55,460 bases of DNA from Lachnospiraceae bacterium (GCA_017461725.1 JAFTXG010000016.1:1-55460); one strand, 5' to 3'; positions 33,538-43,079 are shown, counted from the first letter of the stretch. The notes: generated by a model not told the origin, from the letters alone. A program made the numbers and translations.

Positions 33538-34650
33538 ATGGCCAGACGTGGTGGTGGAGGCTCCAGAGGTGGCGGTGGATTCAGGTCCAGCAGTTCCAGA
33601 AGTTCCAGAGGATTTTCTTCCTCTTCCAGTAGAAGCGGAAGAGGTAGTTTTAGTTCGGGCAGCAGAGGGGGATTTAGCAGTTCCCGTCCTGGCGGATCCG
33701 GACTGTCCATGGGAGGAGGCCCTCGCCCTACCGGACCCAGACCATCCATGGGAGGAGGTCCCCGTCCTCCCATGGGCGGATATCGTCCCAGCACGCCCAG
33801 GCGCACGGTTTATGTGTCTGGACCGGGACGCAGAGTGTCCTCAGGCGGTGGTTGTATGCCTGGTCTGGTGACCTTTATCGTTCTATTGATTTTCCTTGTC
33901 ATATTGTTCAATATGTTTTCTTTTACGAATCATGGCAGTAATGATTACGGTGATACGAAGATTGAAAGCACCGTGGAGCGAGAGCCTTTGCCCTCCGGGT
34001 CGGTCAATGAGACCGGATATTATACGGATAATCTGGACGCGATCCAGCTTTCTGCTAAACTGACCGGAGGAATGAAAAAATTCTATAAAGAGACCGGAGT
34101 TCAGCCCTATCTCTATCTGGCCAGCGCGGATGAAATCGTGGAATATGGCAGTTTGCAGAACCTGGCCGAGTCGATGTACGATGAGCTGTTTACCGATGAA
34201 GCACATTTCCTGTTTACCTACACGGAGGATGCGTCTTATGCTTGGGAAATCTGGTTTGTGACCGGAACTCAGGCTACTGCGGTGATCGATACCGAGGCAG
34301 AGGAAATTATCTACCAGTATTTTGTTCGCTATATAAATGACTATGATCTGGACTATGAGGAAGTATTTTCTAAGATGTTCGAGGAGTCCGGTGAACTGAT
34401 GATGAAGGAAATCACCAGTGGTTTTGATGTGGCCAGGACAGCGCTTTTAGTGGTTGGCGGAGTGGCAGTCATCGGCATTGTGGTTTACGGTATCAATAAG
34501 AACCGTAAGATTAAGCTGGAGGAGCAGAAGGAGCAGAACGAGTTCACTGAGAAGATGATGAATGTTCCTCTGGAGAAGTTCAGTGAGTCAGAGACGGACA
34601 AGGAATTGTCGGAGCTGATGAAAAAATATAATGAGAGTGAATCAAAGTAA
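33538..34650 (+). CDS. TPM-domain-like membrane protein with Gly/Ser/Arg-rich N-terminus
   Basis: The 370-residue protein begins with about 100 residues made almost only of Gly, Ser, Arg and Pro, with RGG-like and GGGPRP repeats. A membrane helix follows (LVTFIVLLIFLVILFNMFSF, about 109-128), then an extracytoplasmic region of about 170 residues resembling TPM domains (GYYTDNLDAIQLSAKL near 158), a second membrane helix (TALLLVVGGVAVIGIVVYGI region, about 303-322) and a charged cytoplasmic tail. TPM domains occur in membrane-quality and photosystem-repair proteins, but the role here is unknown. AGGGAGG fits ATG 33538 better than the preceding GTG. A strong terminator follows. Confidence 0.75.
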   Translation: MARRGGGGSRGGGGFRSSSSRSSRGFSSSSSRSGRGSFSSGSRGGFSSSRPGGSGLSMGGGPRPTGPRPSMGGGPRPPMGGYRPSTPRRTVYVSGPGRRVSSGGGCMPGLVTFIVLLIFLVILFNMFSFTNHGSNDYGDTKIESTVEREPLPSGSVNETGYYTDNLDAIQLSAKLTGGMKKFYKETGVQPYLYLASADEIVEYGSLQNLAESMYDELFTDEAHFLFTYTEDASYAWEIWFVTGTQATAVIDTEAEEIIYQYFVRYINDYDLDYEEVFSKMFEESGELMMKEITSGFDVARTALLVVGGVAVIGIVVYGINKNRKIKLEEQKEQNEFTEKMMNVPLEKFSESETDKELSELMKKYNESESK

Positions 34651-34678
34651 GCAAATGAGGCTTAACAATAAGCGAGAG

Positions 34679-34712
34679 ATCCCCGGTCCGGTAAATCAGA
34701 TCGGGGATTTTT
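34679..34712 (+). terminator. Intrinsic terminator after the TPM-like gene
   Basis: ATCCCCGGTC (34679-34688) pairs with GATCGGGGAT (34699-34708), one G-U pair, followed by TTTTT. Confidence 0.85.
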
Positions 34713-34773
34713 ATGGATTAAAATATGACGAATTTGGAGGAATAAATTCATTGATTTTTGTGAAAAAGCGAGG

Positions 34774-34802
34774 TTGAAATGTTGGGTTGAAAGTGGTATA
34801 AC
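34774..34802 (+). promoter_or_regulatory. Promoter of the antiporter gene
   Basis: TTGAAA (34774-34779) and TATAAC (34797-34802) are 17 bases apart, 47 bases before the start codon. Confidence 0.55.
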
Positions 34803-34849
34803 TGTTGGGTCTTTTTGGAATACAGAATTAGCGTAAATGAGAGGCGTAA

Positions 34850-36169
34850 ATGATGACTACTTTATTATCACTTTCTATTGCATTGCTTGCCGGTCTGTTG
34901 ATGACCCGAGTATTAAAGCGCTTTAATTTCCCGGCAGTGACGTCATACCTGATTGCCGGAGTTTTGGTGGGCCCATATTTTCTGGGCAGCCTGGGGATTC
35001 CCGGGATCGGTTTTATTTCCCATGAAAATGTGGGAGAATTCGGATTGGTATCCGATGTGGCATTGGGCTTTATTGCATTTGCCATCGGCAACGAGTTTCG
35101 ACTGTCCCAACTCAGACATACCGGACGGCAGGCGACTGTCGTTGGTATTGTTCAGGCACTGGTAGCTACTTTGTTTGTGGATGTGGCACTGATCGGGCTT
35201 CATCTGTTTTTGGGAGATAAGCTTCCGATATCCACAGCCATCACGCTGGGTGCCATCGCGACAGCCACCGCACCTGCAGCGACATTGATGGTTGTACGGC
35301 AGTATAAGGCCAAGGGTAAGCTGACGGACATTCTGCTTCCTGTGGTGGCATTGGATGATGCGGTGGGCTTGATTGTGTTTGCGGTATCTTTCGGTGTGGC
35401 GGTGGCGCTGCAGAATGGGCAGTTTAACCTGGTTTCTATTGTGGTGGAGCCGTTTTTGGAGATTATTCTTTCGCTTGGCCTGGGGGCTTTTCTCGGGTGG
35501 GTTCTGACACAACTGGAGAAGCTGTTCAACTCCAACAGCAACCGTCTGTCTTTGACGATTGTCTTTGTCTTTTTGACGGTAGCCCTGTCCATGATCGAGT
35601 TTGAGATCGGCGGCGTGCACATTGTATTCTCATCATTGTTGGTGTGTATGATGCTGGGAACGATGTTCTGTAATTTGTGTCCGCTGTCCCACGACTTGAT
35701 GGAGAAGGCTGACCGGTGGACGGCTCCTTTGTTTGCGTTGTTCTTTGTGATCAGCGGTGCGGAGCTGGAGCTCAGTGTGTTTGCTGATTTGAGTGTAGTG
35801 CTCATCGGAGTGGTATACATTGTTTTCCGCTCACTGGGTAAATATGTGGGTGCATATATCAGCGCTGCGGCATCAGGGTGCGACGATACGATTAAAAAAT
35901 ATCTGGGTATTACTTTGCTTCCGCAGGCGGGAGTTGCGCTGGGGATGTGTGTGACCGCAGCTGATAAGATGGGTGAAGGCGGTGCGCTGATCCGCAATAT
36001 TGTGCTGTTTGCAGTGTTGATCTATGAACTGGTCGGCCCCATGATGACAAGAGATGCACTGACCAAGGCGGGAGATATCCAACCAAAGAGCGAGGAGGTC
36101 ATCAATCGCCGCGCAATCAAGCTGCAGCAGGCTGCTGAAAAAAAACATCATCGCCATTATCGGAGTTGA
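34850..36169 (+). CDS. CPA2-family cation/proton antiporter
   Basis: The 439-residue membrane protein has 12 or so hydrophobic segments and matches the monovalent cation:proton antiporter-2 (KefB/GerN-like) group. Typical elements are FNFPAVTSYLIAGVLVGPY near the N-terminus, the SDVALGFIAFAIGNEF helix and the ALDDAVGLIVFAV segment with the paired acidic residues of the ion site near 174. It has no C-terminal TrkA-N nucleotide-binding domain; the tail is short and basic. Likely role: exchange of Na+ or K+ for protons. ATG 34850 is directly followed by another ATG, either may be used. It is monocistronic with promoter and terminator. Confidence 0.9.
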   Translation: MMTTLLSLSIALLAGLLMTRVLKRFNFPAVTSYLIAGVLVGPYFLGSLGIPGIGFISHENVGEFGLVSDVALGFIAFAIGNEFRLSQLRHTGRQATVVGIVQALVATLFVDVALIGLHLFLGDKLPISTAITLGAIATATAPAATLMVVRQYKAKGKLTDILLPVVALDDAVGLIVFAVSFGVAVALQNGQFNLVSIVVEPFLEIILSLGLGAFLGWVLTQLEKLFNSNSNRLSLTIVFVFLTVALSMIEFEIGGVHIVFSSLLVCMMLGTMFCNLCPLSHDLMEKADRWTAPLFALFFVISGAELELSVFADLSVVLIGVVYIVFRSLGKYVGAYISAAASGCDDTIKKYLGITLLPQAGVALGMCVTAADKMGEGGALIRNIVLFAVLIYELVGPMMTRDALTKAGDIQPKSEEVINRRAIKLQQAAEKKHHRHYRS

Positions 36170-36225
36170 TAATGAATCGAAACAGCCGGGCAAACTAGCT
36201 GATTTGTTCATTTGTGAACGAGGAC

Positions 36226-36278
36226 ATCCGGAATAAACGAAAGAGAAACAGACTCTGCGTTTATTCCGGATATTTTTT
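36226..36278 (+). terminator. Strong intrinsic terminator after the antiporter
   Basis: ATCCGGAATAAACG (36226-36239) pairs perfectly with CGTTTATTCCGGAT (36258-36271), followed by ATTTTTT. Confidence 0.92.
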
Positions 36279-36323
36279 GCAAATAGGAAAATGATTTTAT
36301 GCAAATACTTTACACAGATACCA

Positions 36324-36353
36324 TTGAAATGTGTGGGCAAAGTATGATATGAT
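36324..36353 (+). promoter_or_regulatory. Promoter of the zf-HC2 gene and possibly polA
   Basis: TTGAAA (36324-36329) and TATGAT (36348-36353) are 18 bases apart, 55 bases before the start codon. Confidence 0.5.
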
Positions 36354-36408
36354 ATAGTCAATATGCATGCAAATCAGGCATGACGAGGATAAAACCGGAG
36401 GCATGGCG

Positions 36409-36753
36409 ATGAGGTGTCTGGAGTTTCAGCAGCAGATCAATGATTTCCTGGATGATCGATTGACGATCGGTCAGGCCGGTGACTTTATGGAGCACGCGGA
36501 CAGCTGCCATGAGTGCATGGAGGAGCTGGAGCTTCGTTATATGATTCGAGTTGGCATTTTGGAACAGAACCGAGATGACCGGGAGATGAGTTATGATTAC
36601 AGTCAGCAGTTAAATCGTATTTTGGAGCGGACCAGAAAAGATCTGCGTGTAAGATATCTCTGTCGGATCGTCAAGTACAGTGTGTCTACGATGGCGTTTT
36701 GGGCGGCACTGGCGTTGATACTGGTGCAGATGCGTGTGTGGCTGATTGGCTGA
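36409..36753 (+). CDS. Small zinc-finger (zf-HC2-like) single-pass membrane protein
   Basis: The 114-residue protein has an N-terminal putative anti-sigma zinc finger with the HxxxCxxC pattern (HADSCHEC, about residues 25-32) and one C-terminal membrane helix (STMAFWAALALILVQMRVW). This layout is typical of small anti-sigma-like proteins, but no sigma factor gene is nearby, so the partner is unknown. The ATG at 36409 is chosen because GGAGG lies 7 bases before it; the ATG at 36403 is only one base from that site. polA follows after 48 bases and may be co-transcribed. Confidence 0.7.
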   Translation: MRCLEFQQQINDFLDDRLTIGQAGDFMEHADSCHECMEELELRYMIRVGILEQNRDDREMSYDYSQQLNRILERTRKDLRVRYLCRIVKYSVSTMAFWAALALILVQMRVWLIG

Positions 36754-36801
36754 TTATCAGAGAAAACAGTGTCGAGGATGATCGGATAGTGGGAGTGAAT
36801 G

Positions 36802-39438
36802 ATGGAAAAGATTGTATTGATTGACGGACATAGTATTTTGAACCGGGCGTTCTACGGCGTGCCGGATCTGACTAACTCGGAGGGTCTTCACACCAACGCG
36901 GTGTATGGTTTCCTTAATATTATGCTGAAAATATTGGATGAGGAGCAACCGCAGTATCTGGCGGTTGCCTTTGATGTGCATCACCCCACCTTCCGCCACG
37001 AGCTTTACGGTGAGTATAAGGGGACGAGAAAGGCCATGCCGGAGGAGTTGAGAGAGCAGGTGCCGGTGATCAAGGAAGTGTTGACGGCCATGGGAGTTCG
37101 TATTCTGGAGCTGCCCGGGTTTGAGGCGGACGATATTCTGGGTACCGTGGCCAAGCGGGCGGAGCGAAACGGCCTGGAGGTACGGCTGGTCTCAGGAGAC
37201 CGTGATATGCTGCAGCTGGCCTCTGACCATATCTGCGTGCGTATTCCCAAGACGAAGAAGGGTACCACCACCGTGGAGGATTACTACGCCGCCGATTTCA
37301 CCGCGCAGACTGGTGTCACCCCCACGGAGTTTATCGACGTGAAGGCGCTGATGGGCGATACCTCCGACAATATTCCCGGAGTCCCCGGCATCGGCGAGAA
37401 GACGGCCTACGCGTTGATCCAGCAGTATCACTCCCTGGATCAGGTGTTTGCCCACCTGGAGGAGATCAAGCCCAACCGCGCAAAGAATGCGCTGGACGGC
37501 CATGAGGAGATTGCGAAGCTGAGCCGCACCTTGGCGGAGATCAATACAGAGAGCCCGGTGGAGTTTTCGGTGGAGGATGGCCGACTGGGGCATCTGTTCA
37601 CGCCCGAGGCATATCCGATCCTGAAGCGTCTGGAATTAAAGAGCCTGATGAAGAAGTTTGACGAGGAGAGTCGGGGAGGTCAGGAATTTAAGGAAAAAGT
37701 AAAGTTGATCACTGACTGGACAGAGGCGGAAAAGCTGTTTGCGATGGCAAAAAATGCGGAGATGGTCGGACTTCAGCTGATGGCCGAGGGCGGTGAGGTG
37801 ATCGGTCTGTCCCTGTGTGCGGGCGACGAAGCGGTCTGTGTGATCTGCCCCGAGGGCTTTATGACTGAGGAGTATCTGTGCAGTCAGGCAGCGGATATTC
37901 TGAACCGTGACGGCGAGACTGCTGTGCTGGATCTTAAGGCGATGCTGCCCTTTTTGGAGGCGGAGGAGGATGTCAGACAGCTCGACCTAGGGGTCAGCGC
38001 CTATCTGCTGAACCCGCTGAAAAACAGTTATGACTGTGATGATATCGCCAGAGATTATCTGGAGCTGACTATTCCCTCCAGAGCGGACTGCCTTGGAAAG
38101 CTGTCCCTGAAGGCGGCTGCGGCGGAGCAGCCGGATAAGTTCCTGGTATACGGCGGATATCTCGCTTATGTGGCGTACAAGGCCGCTGATAAAGTGAAGG
38201 CGCTTCTCAAGGAAAACGGAGCCTGGGAGCTGTATCAGGAGATCGAGCTTCCCCTGATCTACAGCCTTTACCGGATGGAAAACGTGGGTATCCGTGTGCG
38301 CCGCCAGGAGTTGGAGGACTATGGAAAGCGGCTGAAGGTCCGTATTGATCAGGTGGAGCAGTCCATCTATGATCAGGTGGGCGAGCAGTTCAATATCAAT
38401 TCGCCCAAGCAGCTGGGAACCATTCTGTTTGACAAATTAAAGATGCCTCATGCGAAAAAGACCAAGACAGGATATTCCACCTCGGCGGATATTCTGGAGA
38501 AGCTGGCGGAGGATTACCCGGTGGTGAACGATATTTTGGAATATCGCCAGCTGACCAAGTTAAACTCCACCTACGCGGAAGGTCTGGCCGGGTTTATCTG
38601 TGAGGACGGGCGTATCCACGGAACCTTCAATCAGACTATCACGGCTACCGGCCGCATCAGCAGTACTGAGCCGAATCTGCAGAATATTCCGGTGCGCATG
38701 GAGCTGGGCCGGGAGATCCGCCGCGTGTTTGTGCCGAAGGATGGCTGTGTGTTTGTGGATGCGGATTACTCCCAGATTGAGCTGCGTGTTCTGGCTCATA
38801 TGTCCGGAGATCAGCAGCTGATTGAGGCATACCGCACCGGTCAGGACATTCACCTGATTACCGCGTCGCAGGTGTTCCACATCCCCTTCGATGAGGTGAC
38901 CTCCCTGCAGCGGCGAAATGCCAAGGCGGTTAACTTTGGAATTATTTACGGTATCAGTGCATTCGGCCTCAGTGAGGACTTGAGTATCACCAGGCAGGAA
39001 GCGCTGGACTATATCAATAAATATTTTGAGACCTATCCACAGGTCAAGAAGTTTCTTGATCGTCTGGTCAGCGATGCAAAGGAGCAGGGCTATGTCTCCA
39101 CCATCTTCGGGCGGAGACGTCCGGTGCCGGAGATTTCCTCCTCCAACTTTATGCAGCGTCAGTTCGGCGAGCGCATTGCCATGAACGCGCCCATTCAGGG
39201 TACCGCGGCTGATGTGATGAAGATCGCTATGGTGCGTGTGGACAGAGAGTTAAAGCGTCGGGGACTGAAGACACAGATCGTTTTGCAGGTGCACGATGAG
39301 CTTCTTCTGGAGGTTCCGAAGGACGAGGAGGCGCAGGTGATGGAGCTGGTGAAGGTGGCCATGATGGGGGCTGCAGAGATGGACGTTCCCCTGGAGGTGG
39401 AGATTCATTCCGGAAGCAGCTGGTTCGAGACCAAGTGA
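36802..39438 (+). CDS. polA: DNA polymerase I
   Basis: The 878-residue enzyme fills gaps and removes RNA primers. The N-terminal 5' nuclease (about 1-290) shows DGHSILNRAFYG, GFEADD, VSGDRDMLQL and GDTSDNIPGVPGIGEKTA. The middle domain has the 3'-exonuclease position (about 310-480) but lacks the DxE metal ligands, reading EMVGLQLMAE, so proofreading is probably absent. The polymerase domain has DADYSQIELRVLAH, RRNAKAVNFGIIYG and QVHDELLLEV. GGGAG fits ATG 36802 better than the ATG directly before it. Confidence 0.97.
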   Translation: MEKIVLIDGHSILNRAFYGVPDLTNSEGLHTNAVYGFLNIMLKILDEEQPQYLAVAFDVHHPTFRHELYGEYKGTRKAMPEELREQVPVIKEVLTAMGVRILELPGFEADDILGTVAKRAERNGLEVRLVSGDRDMLQLASDHICVRIPKTKKGTTTVEDYYAADFTAQTGVTPTEFIDVKALMGDTSDNIPGVPGIGEKTAYALIQQYHSLDQVFAHLEEIKPNRAKNALDGHEEIAKLSRTLAEINTESPVEFSVEDGRLGHLFTPEAYPILKRLELKSLMKKFDEESRGGQEFKEKVKLITDWTEAEKLFAMAKNAEMVGLQLMAEGGEVIGLSLCAGDEAVCVICPEGFMTEEYLCSQAADILNRDGETAVLDLKAMLPFLEAEEDVRQLDLGVSAYLLNPLKNSYDCDDIARDYLELTIPSRADCLGKLSLKAAAAEQPDKFLVYGGYLAYVAYKAADKVKALLKENGAWELYQEIELPLIYSLYRMENVGIRVRRQELEDYGKRLKVRIDQVEQSIYDQVGEQFNINSPKQLGTILFDKLKMPHAKKTKTGYSTSADILEKLAEDYPVVNDILEYRQLTKLNSTYAEGLAGFICEDGRIHGTFNQTITATGRISSTEPNLQNIPVRMELGREIRRVFVPKDGCVFVDADYSQIELRVLAHMSGDQQLIEAYRTGQDIHLITASQVFHIPFDEVTSLQRRNAKAVNFGIIYGISAFGLSEDLSITRQEALDYINKYFETYPQVKKFLDRLVSDAKEQGYVSTIFGRRRPVPEISSSNFMQRQFGERIAMNAPIQGTAADVMKIAMVRVDRELKRRGLKTQIVLQVHDELLLEVPKDEEAQVMELVKVAMMGAAEMDVPLEVEIHSGSSWFETK

Positions 39439-39473
39439 TTTCCTGCGAGTTGAGATACGCAGGTGGAGTGAAT

Positions 39474-39587
39474 ATGTCGGGCTGGATTTTGCTGCAGCGT
39501 GCTGCGGACCGGAGGAGAAAGACAGCTGACGAAAAGAAAAGGTCAGAGGCGAGAAAGGCCGAAGAATCGGCAGAGGAAAGTATATGA
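39474..39587 (+). CDS. 37-residue small protein overlapping the coaE start
   Basis: A small reading frame starts at ATG 39474, eight bases after AGGTGGAG, and stops with TGA at 39585-39587, which overlaps the coaE ATG (39584) in an ATGA arrangement. The peptide opens with a hydrophobic stretch (MSGWILLQRAA) and continues as a highly charged Arg/Lys/Glu helix. The ribosome site and the stop-start overlap suggest translation coupled to coaE. I recognise no family. Confidence 0.45.
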   Translation: MSGWILLQRAADRRRKTADEKKRSEARKAEESAEESI

Positions 39588-40177
39588 GTTACGTGATCGG
39601 TGTGACTGGCGGTGTCGGTGTCGGCAAAAGCCAGGTCTTAAGCCTGTTGAAGGATAAATTCGGCGCGGAAGTGATTCTGGCCGATGAGGTGGGCCGCCAG
39701 GTGATGGAGCCCGACGGCTGTTGTTTTCGACCGGTGTCAGAATTGTTTGGCTCGCGGTCAGTGAAGGCTGACGGGACGTTGGACAGACCCTGGATTGCGA
39801 GTCAGGTGTTTTGCGACAGGGAATTGCTGAAAAAACTTAACGGAATCATTCATCCGGCGGTGAAACGGGAGATTATCCGGCAGTGCGAAGCCAGTGAGGC
39901 GAGACTGATTGCCGTGGAGGCGGCGCTGCTTTTGGAGGCGCACTATGAGGATGTCTGCGACGAATTTTGGTATATCTATGCCAACGAGGAGACCCGGCGC
40001 AGGCGACTGAGAGAAAGCCGCGGATATAGCGACGAGCGGATTGACTCCATGATGGCCAACCAGCTGTCGGAGGAGGCTTTCCGGGCCGGATGCCAGCGGG
40101 TGATCGATAACAGCGGTGCGCTGGCAGACACGGAGGCACAGATCCGGAAACTTCTCCGGAAACTGGGACTGGCGTGA
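39584..40177 (+). CDS. coaE: Dephospho-CoA kinase
   Basis: The 197-residue enzyme phosphorylates dephospho-CoA in the last step of CoA synthesis. The P-loop is GVTGGVGVGKSQVL (residues 6-19). Other signatures are LADEVGRQVMEP, HPAVKREI near 85, and the lid with RRRRLRESRGYSDERI near 133. Length is normal. It follows polA, a pairing common in Firmicutes, with the small ORF between. The start overlaps the small ORF stop and has GAGGAAAG upstream. Confidence 0.95.
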   Translation: MSYVIGVTGGVGVGKSQVLSLLKDKFGAEVILADEVGRQVMEPDGCCFRPVSELFGSRSVKADGTLDRPWIASQVFCDRELLKKLNGIIHPAVKREIIRQCEASEARLIAVEAALLLEAHYEDVCDEFWYIYANEETRRRRLRESRGYSDERIDSMMANQLSEEAFRAGCQRVIDNSGALADTEAQIRKLLRKLGLA

Positions 40178-40276
40178 CAGACAGGTCCAGAGTGGAGGTC
40201 TTGTCTGCGGGAAAGGCCACGGGAAAAGTCATGAGAAAAGACATAAGAAAGATGTAAGAAGGACAGATAAGAACAT

Positions 40277-41074
40277 ATGAGATTTACAAGTATTGCCAGC
40301 GGCAGCAGTGGAAACTGTATCTATACCGGCAGTGATCAGACCCATGTGCTTATTGACACCGGCATTTCCGCCAAAAGGATTGATCAAGGACTGCGGGAGT
40401 TGGGTATTAGCGGCAAAGAGATCGGCGGGATTCTGATCACCCACGAGCATTCGGATCATATCTGTGGGCTGGGAGTATTGCTGCGAAAGTATCAAATCCC
40501 GGTGTACGCCACGGCGAGGACCATAAGAAAGATACTGAGAACCACTTCTTTGGGGGCCGTACCGGAGGAATTGTTTCATCCGATTCAGGCGGATGAGTCC
40601 TTTCAGATCGGTGATCTGGAGGTGCAGCCTATTGCCATTTCCCACGATGCGGCAGATCCCTGTGCCTATCGGATCGAGCATGAGGGCAAGTCGGCGGCAG
40701 TGATGACCGACCTGGGAGAGTACAGCGGTTACACGATCAACCATCTGCAAGATTTGGATGTACTTCTTCTGGAGGCAAACCACGATATCCGGATGCTGGA
40801 GACCGGCCCATATCCCTACTATTTAAAACAGCGTATTTTAGGGACCAGAGGACATTTGTCCAACGAGGCGGCAGGGCATCTGCTCTGCGATGTGCTTCAC
40901 GACAATATCAAGCATATTTTTTTGGGACATTTGAGCAAAGAAAACAATTATCCCGATCTGGCCTATGAGTCGGTGAAGGTGGAAATCTCGCTGGGGGATT
41001 GCCCTTACAAGGGCGGTGATTTCCCGATCACGGTGGCACCCAGGGAGAAAATGTCGGAGATCATCTATTTTTGA
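40277..41074 (+). CDS. Metallo-beta-lactamase-fold hydrolase, WalJ/YycJ-like
   Basis: The 265-residue protein has the MBL fold with the metal motif LITHEHSDHICGL (about 53-65), the opening FTSIASGSSGNCIY typical of YycJ/WalJ, and later AISHDAADPC and EANHDIRML. WalJ relatives act with the WalRK system and in DNA or RNA processing; the exact reaction is unsettled. The usual walRK neighbours are absent here. A purine-rich site precedes the ATG. It probably continues the polA-coaE transcript. Confidence 0.9.
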   Translation: MRFTSIASGSSGNCIYTGSDQTHVLIDTGISAKRIDQGLRELGISGKEIGGILITHEHSDHICGLGVLLRKYQIPVYATARTIRKILRTTSLGAVPEELFHPIQADESFQIGDLEVQPIAISHDAADPCAYRIEHEGKSAAVMTDLGEYSGYTINHLQDLDVLLLEANHDIRMLETGPYPYYLKQRILGTRGHLSNEAAGHLLCDVLHDNIKHIFLGHLSKENNYPDLAYESVKVEISLGDCPYKGGDFPITVAPREKMSEIIYF

Positions 41075-41144
41075 GTGCTGTGGCAGAGTGTTCTTGCCGA
41101 CGGACCGCAAAGATGACATGGAAAGGCGCGAAATAAAAAAGCAG

Positions 41145-41172
41145 TTGCGAAATTCTGATGTTTGGGTAAAAT
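41145..41172 (+). promoter_or_regulatory. Possible promoter of the ACT/PFL pair
   Basis: TTGCGA (41145-41150) and TAAAAT (41167-41172) are 16 bases apart, 95 bases before the ACT gene. Confidence 0.4.
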
Positions 41173-41267
41173 ATAAAGAGTGCTGAAGAATTCAGACTTA
41201 ACCGAACAGATAATCAGATTCGAAAATAAGGATAGGTGCCGGGGAAAACGGCAGAATGGAGTTTAAC

Positions 41268-41540
41268 ATGAGCAAGATGATCATTACTGTATTAGGAAAA
41301 GACACGGTAGGTATTATTGCAAAGGTTTGTACATATCTTGCGGACAATCAGATGAATATTGAGGATATTTCCCAGACCATCGTTCAGGGATACTTCAACA
41401 TGATGATGATTGTGGATATCAGCAAGTCTGAGGTGAAGGTGGGACAGATGGCTGAGGATCTGCAGAAAATCGGGGAGGCCCTTGGCGTGAAGATCCGCTG
41501 CCAGAGCGAGGAGATCTTCACCAGTATGCATCGTATATGA
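41268..41540 (+). CDS. ACT-domain protein, UPF0237 family
   Basis: The 90-residue protein is a single ACT domain (IITVLGKDTVGIIAKVCTYL at the start, then NIEDISQTIVQGYFNMMMIV), the normal length for the UPF0237 family. ACT domains bind amino acids or other small effectors, usually as dimers. GGAG at good spacing supports ATG 41268; an in-frame ATG at 41256 is less likely. It is followed by the UPF0210 gene, its usual partner in Gram-positive bacteria. Confidence 0.92.
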   Translation: MSKMIITVLGKDTVGIIAKVCTYLADNQMNIEDISQTIVQGYFNMMMIVDISKSEVKVGQMAEDLQKIGEALGVKIRCQSEEIFTSMHRI

Positions 41541-41659
41541 TGCACTAGGGGACAAAAGTCACGCGATTCATGTTCACATGAAAAAGCATGACCTTGGGAC
41601 CCGCCGCTACATGAGAAAGGAGCCCGAGTAAATTTGAACAGACAGAAAAGGAACAGACT

Positions 41660-43024
41660 ATGATTACCAGTTTTGAGGTTTTAGAGACAAATAAAATGAT
41701 CGAGCAGGAAATGCTGGACGTGCGTACCATCACCATGGGCATCAGCCTGCTGGACTGCTGTGACAGCGATCTGGATCGCTTAAATGAGAAGATTTATGAA
41801 AAGATCGTCGCTTCGGCGAAGGATCTGGTACAGACCGGCGACGAGATCGGAAAAGAGTTTGGTATTCCGATCGTAAACAAGCGTATTTCCGTCACCCCTA
41901 TTGCACTGGTGGGCGGTTGCTGCTGTAAAACACCGGAGGATTTTGTGACCATCGCAAAGACGCTGGATCGGGCGGCGAAGGAGGTTGGCGTAAACTTCAT
42001 CGGCGGTTATTCCGCACTGGTGAGCAAGGGGATGACTGTCGCAGAGCGGAATCTGATCCTCTCCATCCCTCAGGCGCTGGCGGAGACCGATCGGGTGTGC
42101 AGTTCTGTCAATGTGGGTTCCACAAAGACCGGCATTGACATGGATGCGGTCAAGCTGATGGGAGAGGTGGTTGTGAAGGCTGCGGAGCTAACGAAGGACA
42201 GAGATTCCATCGGCTGTGCAAAACTGGTGGTATTTTGCAATGCTCCCGATGACAATCCCTTTATGGCGGGCGCATTTCACGGCGTCACCGAGGGTGACCG
42301 CGTCATCAATGTAGGTGTCAGCGGCCCCGGCGTGGTAAAGACGGCGCTGGAGCAGGTGCGTGGTGCTGATTTTGAGACTCTCTGCGAGACCATCAAGCGC
42401 ACAGCATTTAAGGTTACCCGTGTGGGTCAGCTGGTGGCGAGGGAGGCCTCCAAACGTCTGGACGTTCCCTTCGGCATTGTGGATCTTTCTCTGGCACCGA
42501 CCCCTGCAATCGGTGACAGTGTGGCAGATATTCTGGAGGAGATCGGTCTGGAGAGCGTGGGCGCTCCCGGAACGACGGCTGCACTGGCGCTCTTGAACGA
42601 CCAGGTAAAGAAGGGCGGTGTGATGGCATCCTCCTATGTGGGCGGCCTGTCCGGTGCGTTCATTCCCGTCAGCGAGGATCAGGGCATGATCAACGCGGTG
42701 AACAGAGGCGCGCTGACCATCGAAAAGCTGGAGGCCATGACCTGTGTCTGCTCCGTAGGACTGGATATGATCGCGATTCCGGGAGATACCCCTGCATCCA
42801 CCATCAGCGGTATCATCGCAGATGAGGCGGCCATCGGTATGATCAACCAGAAAACCACCGCAGTGCGCCTGATCCCGGTTTGCGGAAAAGGCGTGGGGGA
42901 GATCGTCGAGTTTGGTGGTCTGTTGGGCTATGCGCCGATCATGCCGGTGAATAAGTATTCCTGCGAGGCGTTTGTGAACCGCGGAGGACGCATTCCTGCA
43001 CCGATCCACAGCTTTAAAAACTAA
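41660..43024 (+). CDS. PFL-family protein (UPF0210/DUF711)
   Basis: The 454-residue cytoplasmic protein belongs to UPF0210, which shares fold features with pyruvate formate-lyase, but has no established reaction. Recognisable segments are [15 protein letters not shown] at the start, [15 protein letters not shown] near 92, [15 protein letters not shown], and [15 protein letters not shown] [11 protein letters not shown] near 375. The cysteines and the C-terminal GGRIPAPI are conserved in the family. It follows the ACT protein after 119 bases. The two probably act together, with the ACT protein as sensor; that is inference. Confidence 0.92.
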   Translation: MITSFEVLETNKMIEQEMLDVRTITMGISLLDCCDSDLDRLNEKIYEKIVASAKDLVQTGDEIGKEFGIPIVNKRISVTPIALVGGCCCKTPEDFVTIAKTLDRAAKEVGVNFIGGYSALVSKGMTVAERNLILSIPQALAETDRVCSSVNVGSTKTGIDMDAVKLMGEVVVKAAELTKDRDSIGCAKLVVFCNAPDDNPFMAGAFHGVTEGDRVINVGVSGPGVVKTALEQVRGADFETLCETIKRTAFKVTRVGQLVAREASKRLDVPFGIVDLSLAPTPAIGDSVADILEEIGLESVGAPGTTAALALLNDQVKKGGVMASSYVGGLSGAFIPVSEDQGMINAVNRGALTIEKLEAMTCVCSVGLDMIAIPGDTPASTISGIIADEAAIGMINQKTTAVRLIPVCGKGVGEIVEFGGLLGYAPIMPVNKYSCEAFVNRGGRIPAPIHSFKN

Positions 43025-43079
43025 CTCCCTTTTCTGAATTGTGTTTTTTAATAGAAAATTATGAATAGAGGTGATTGCA

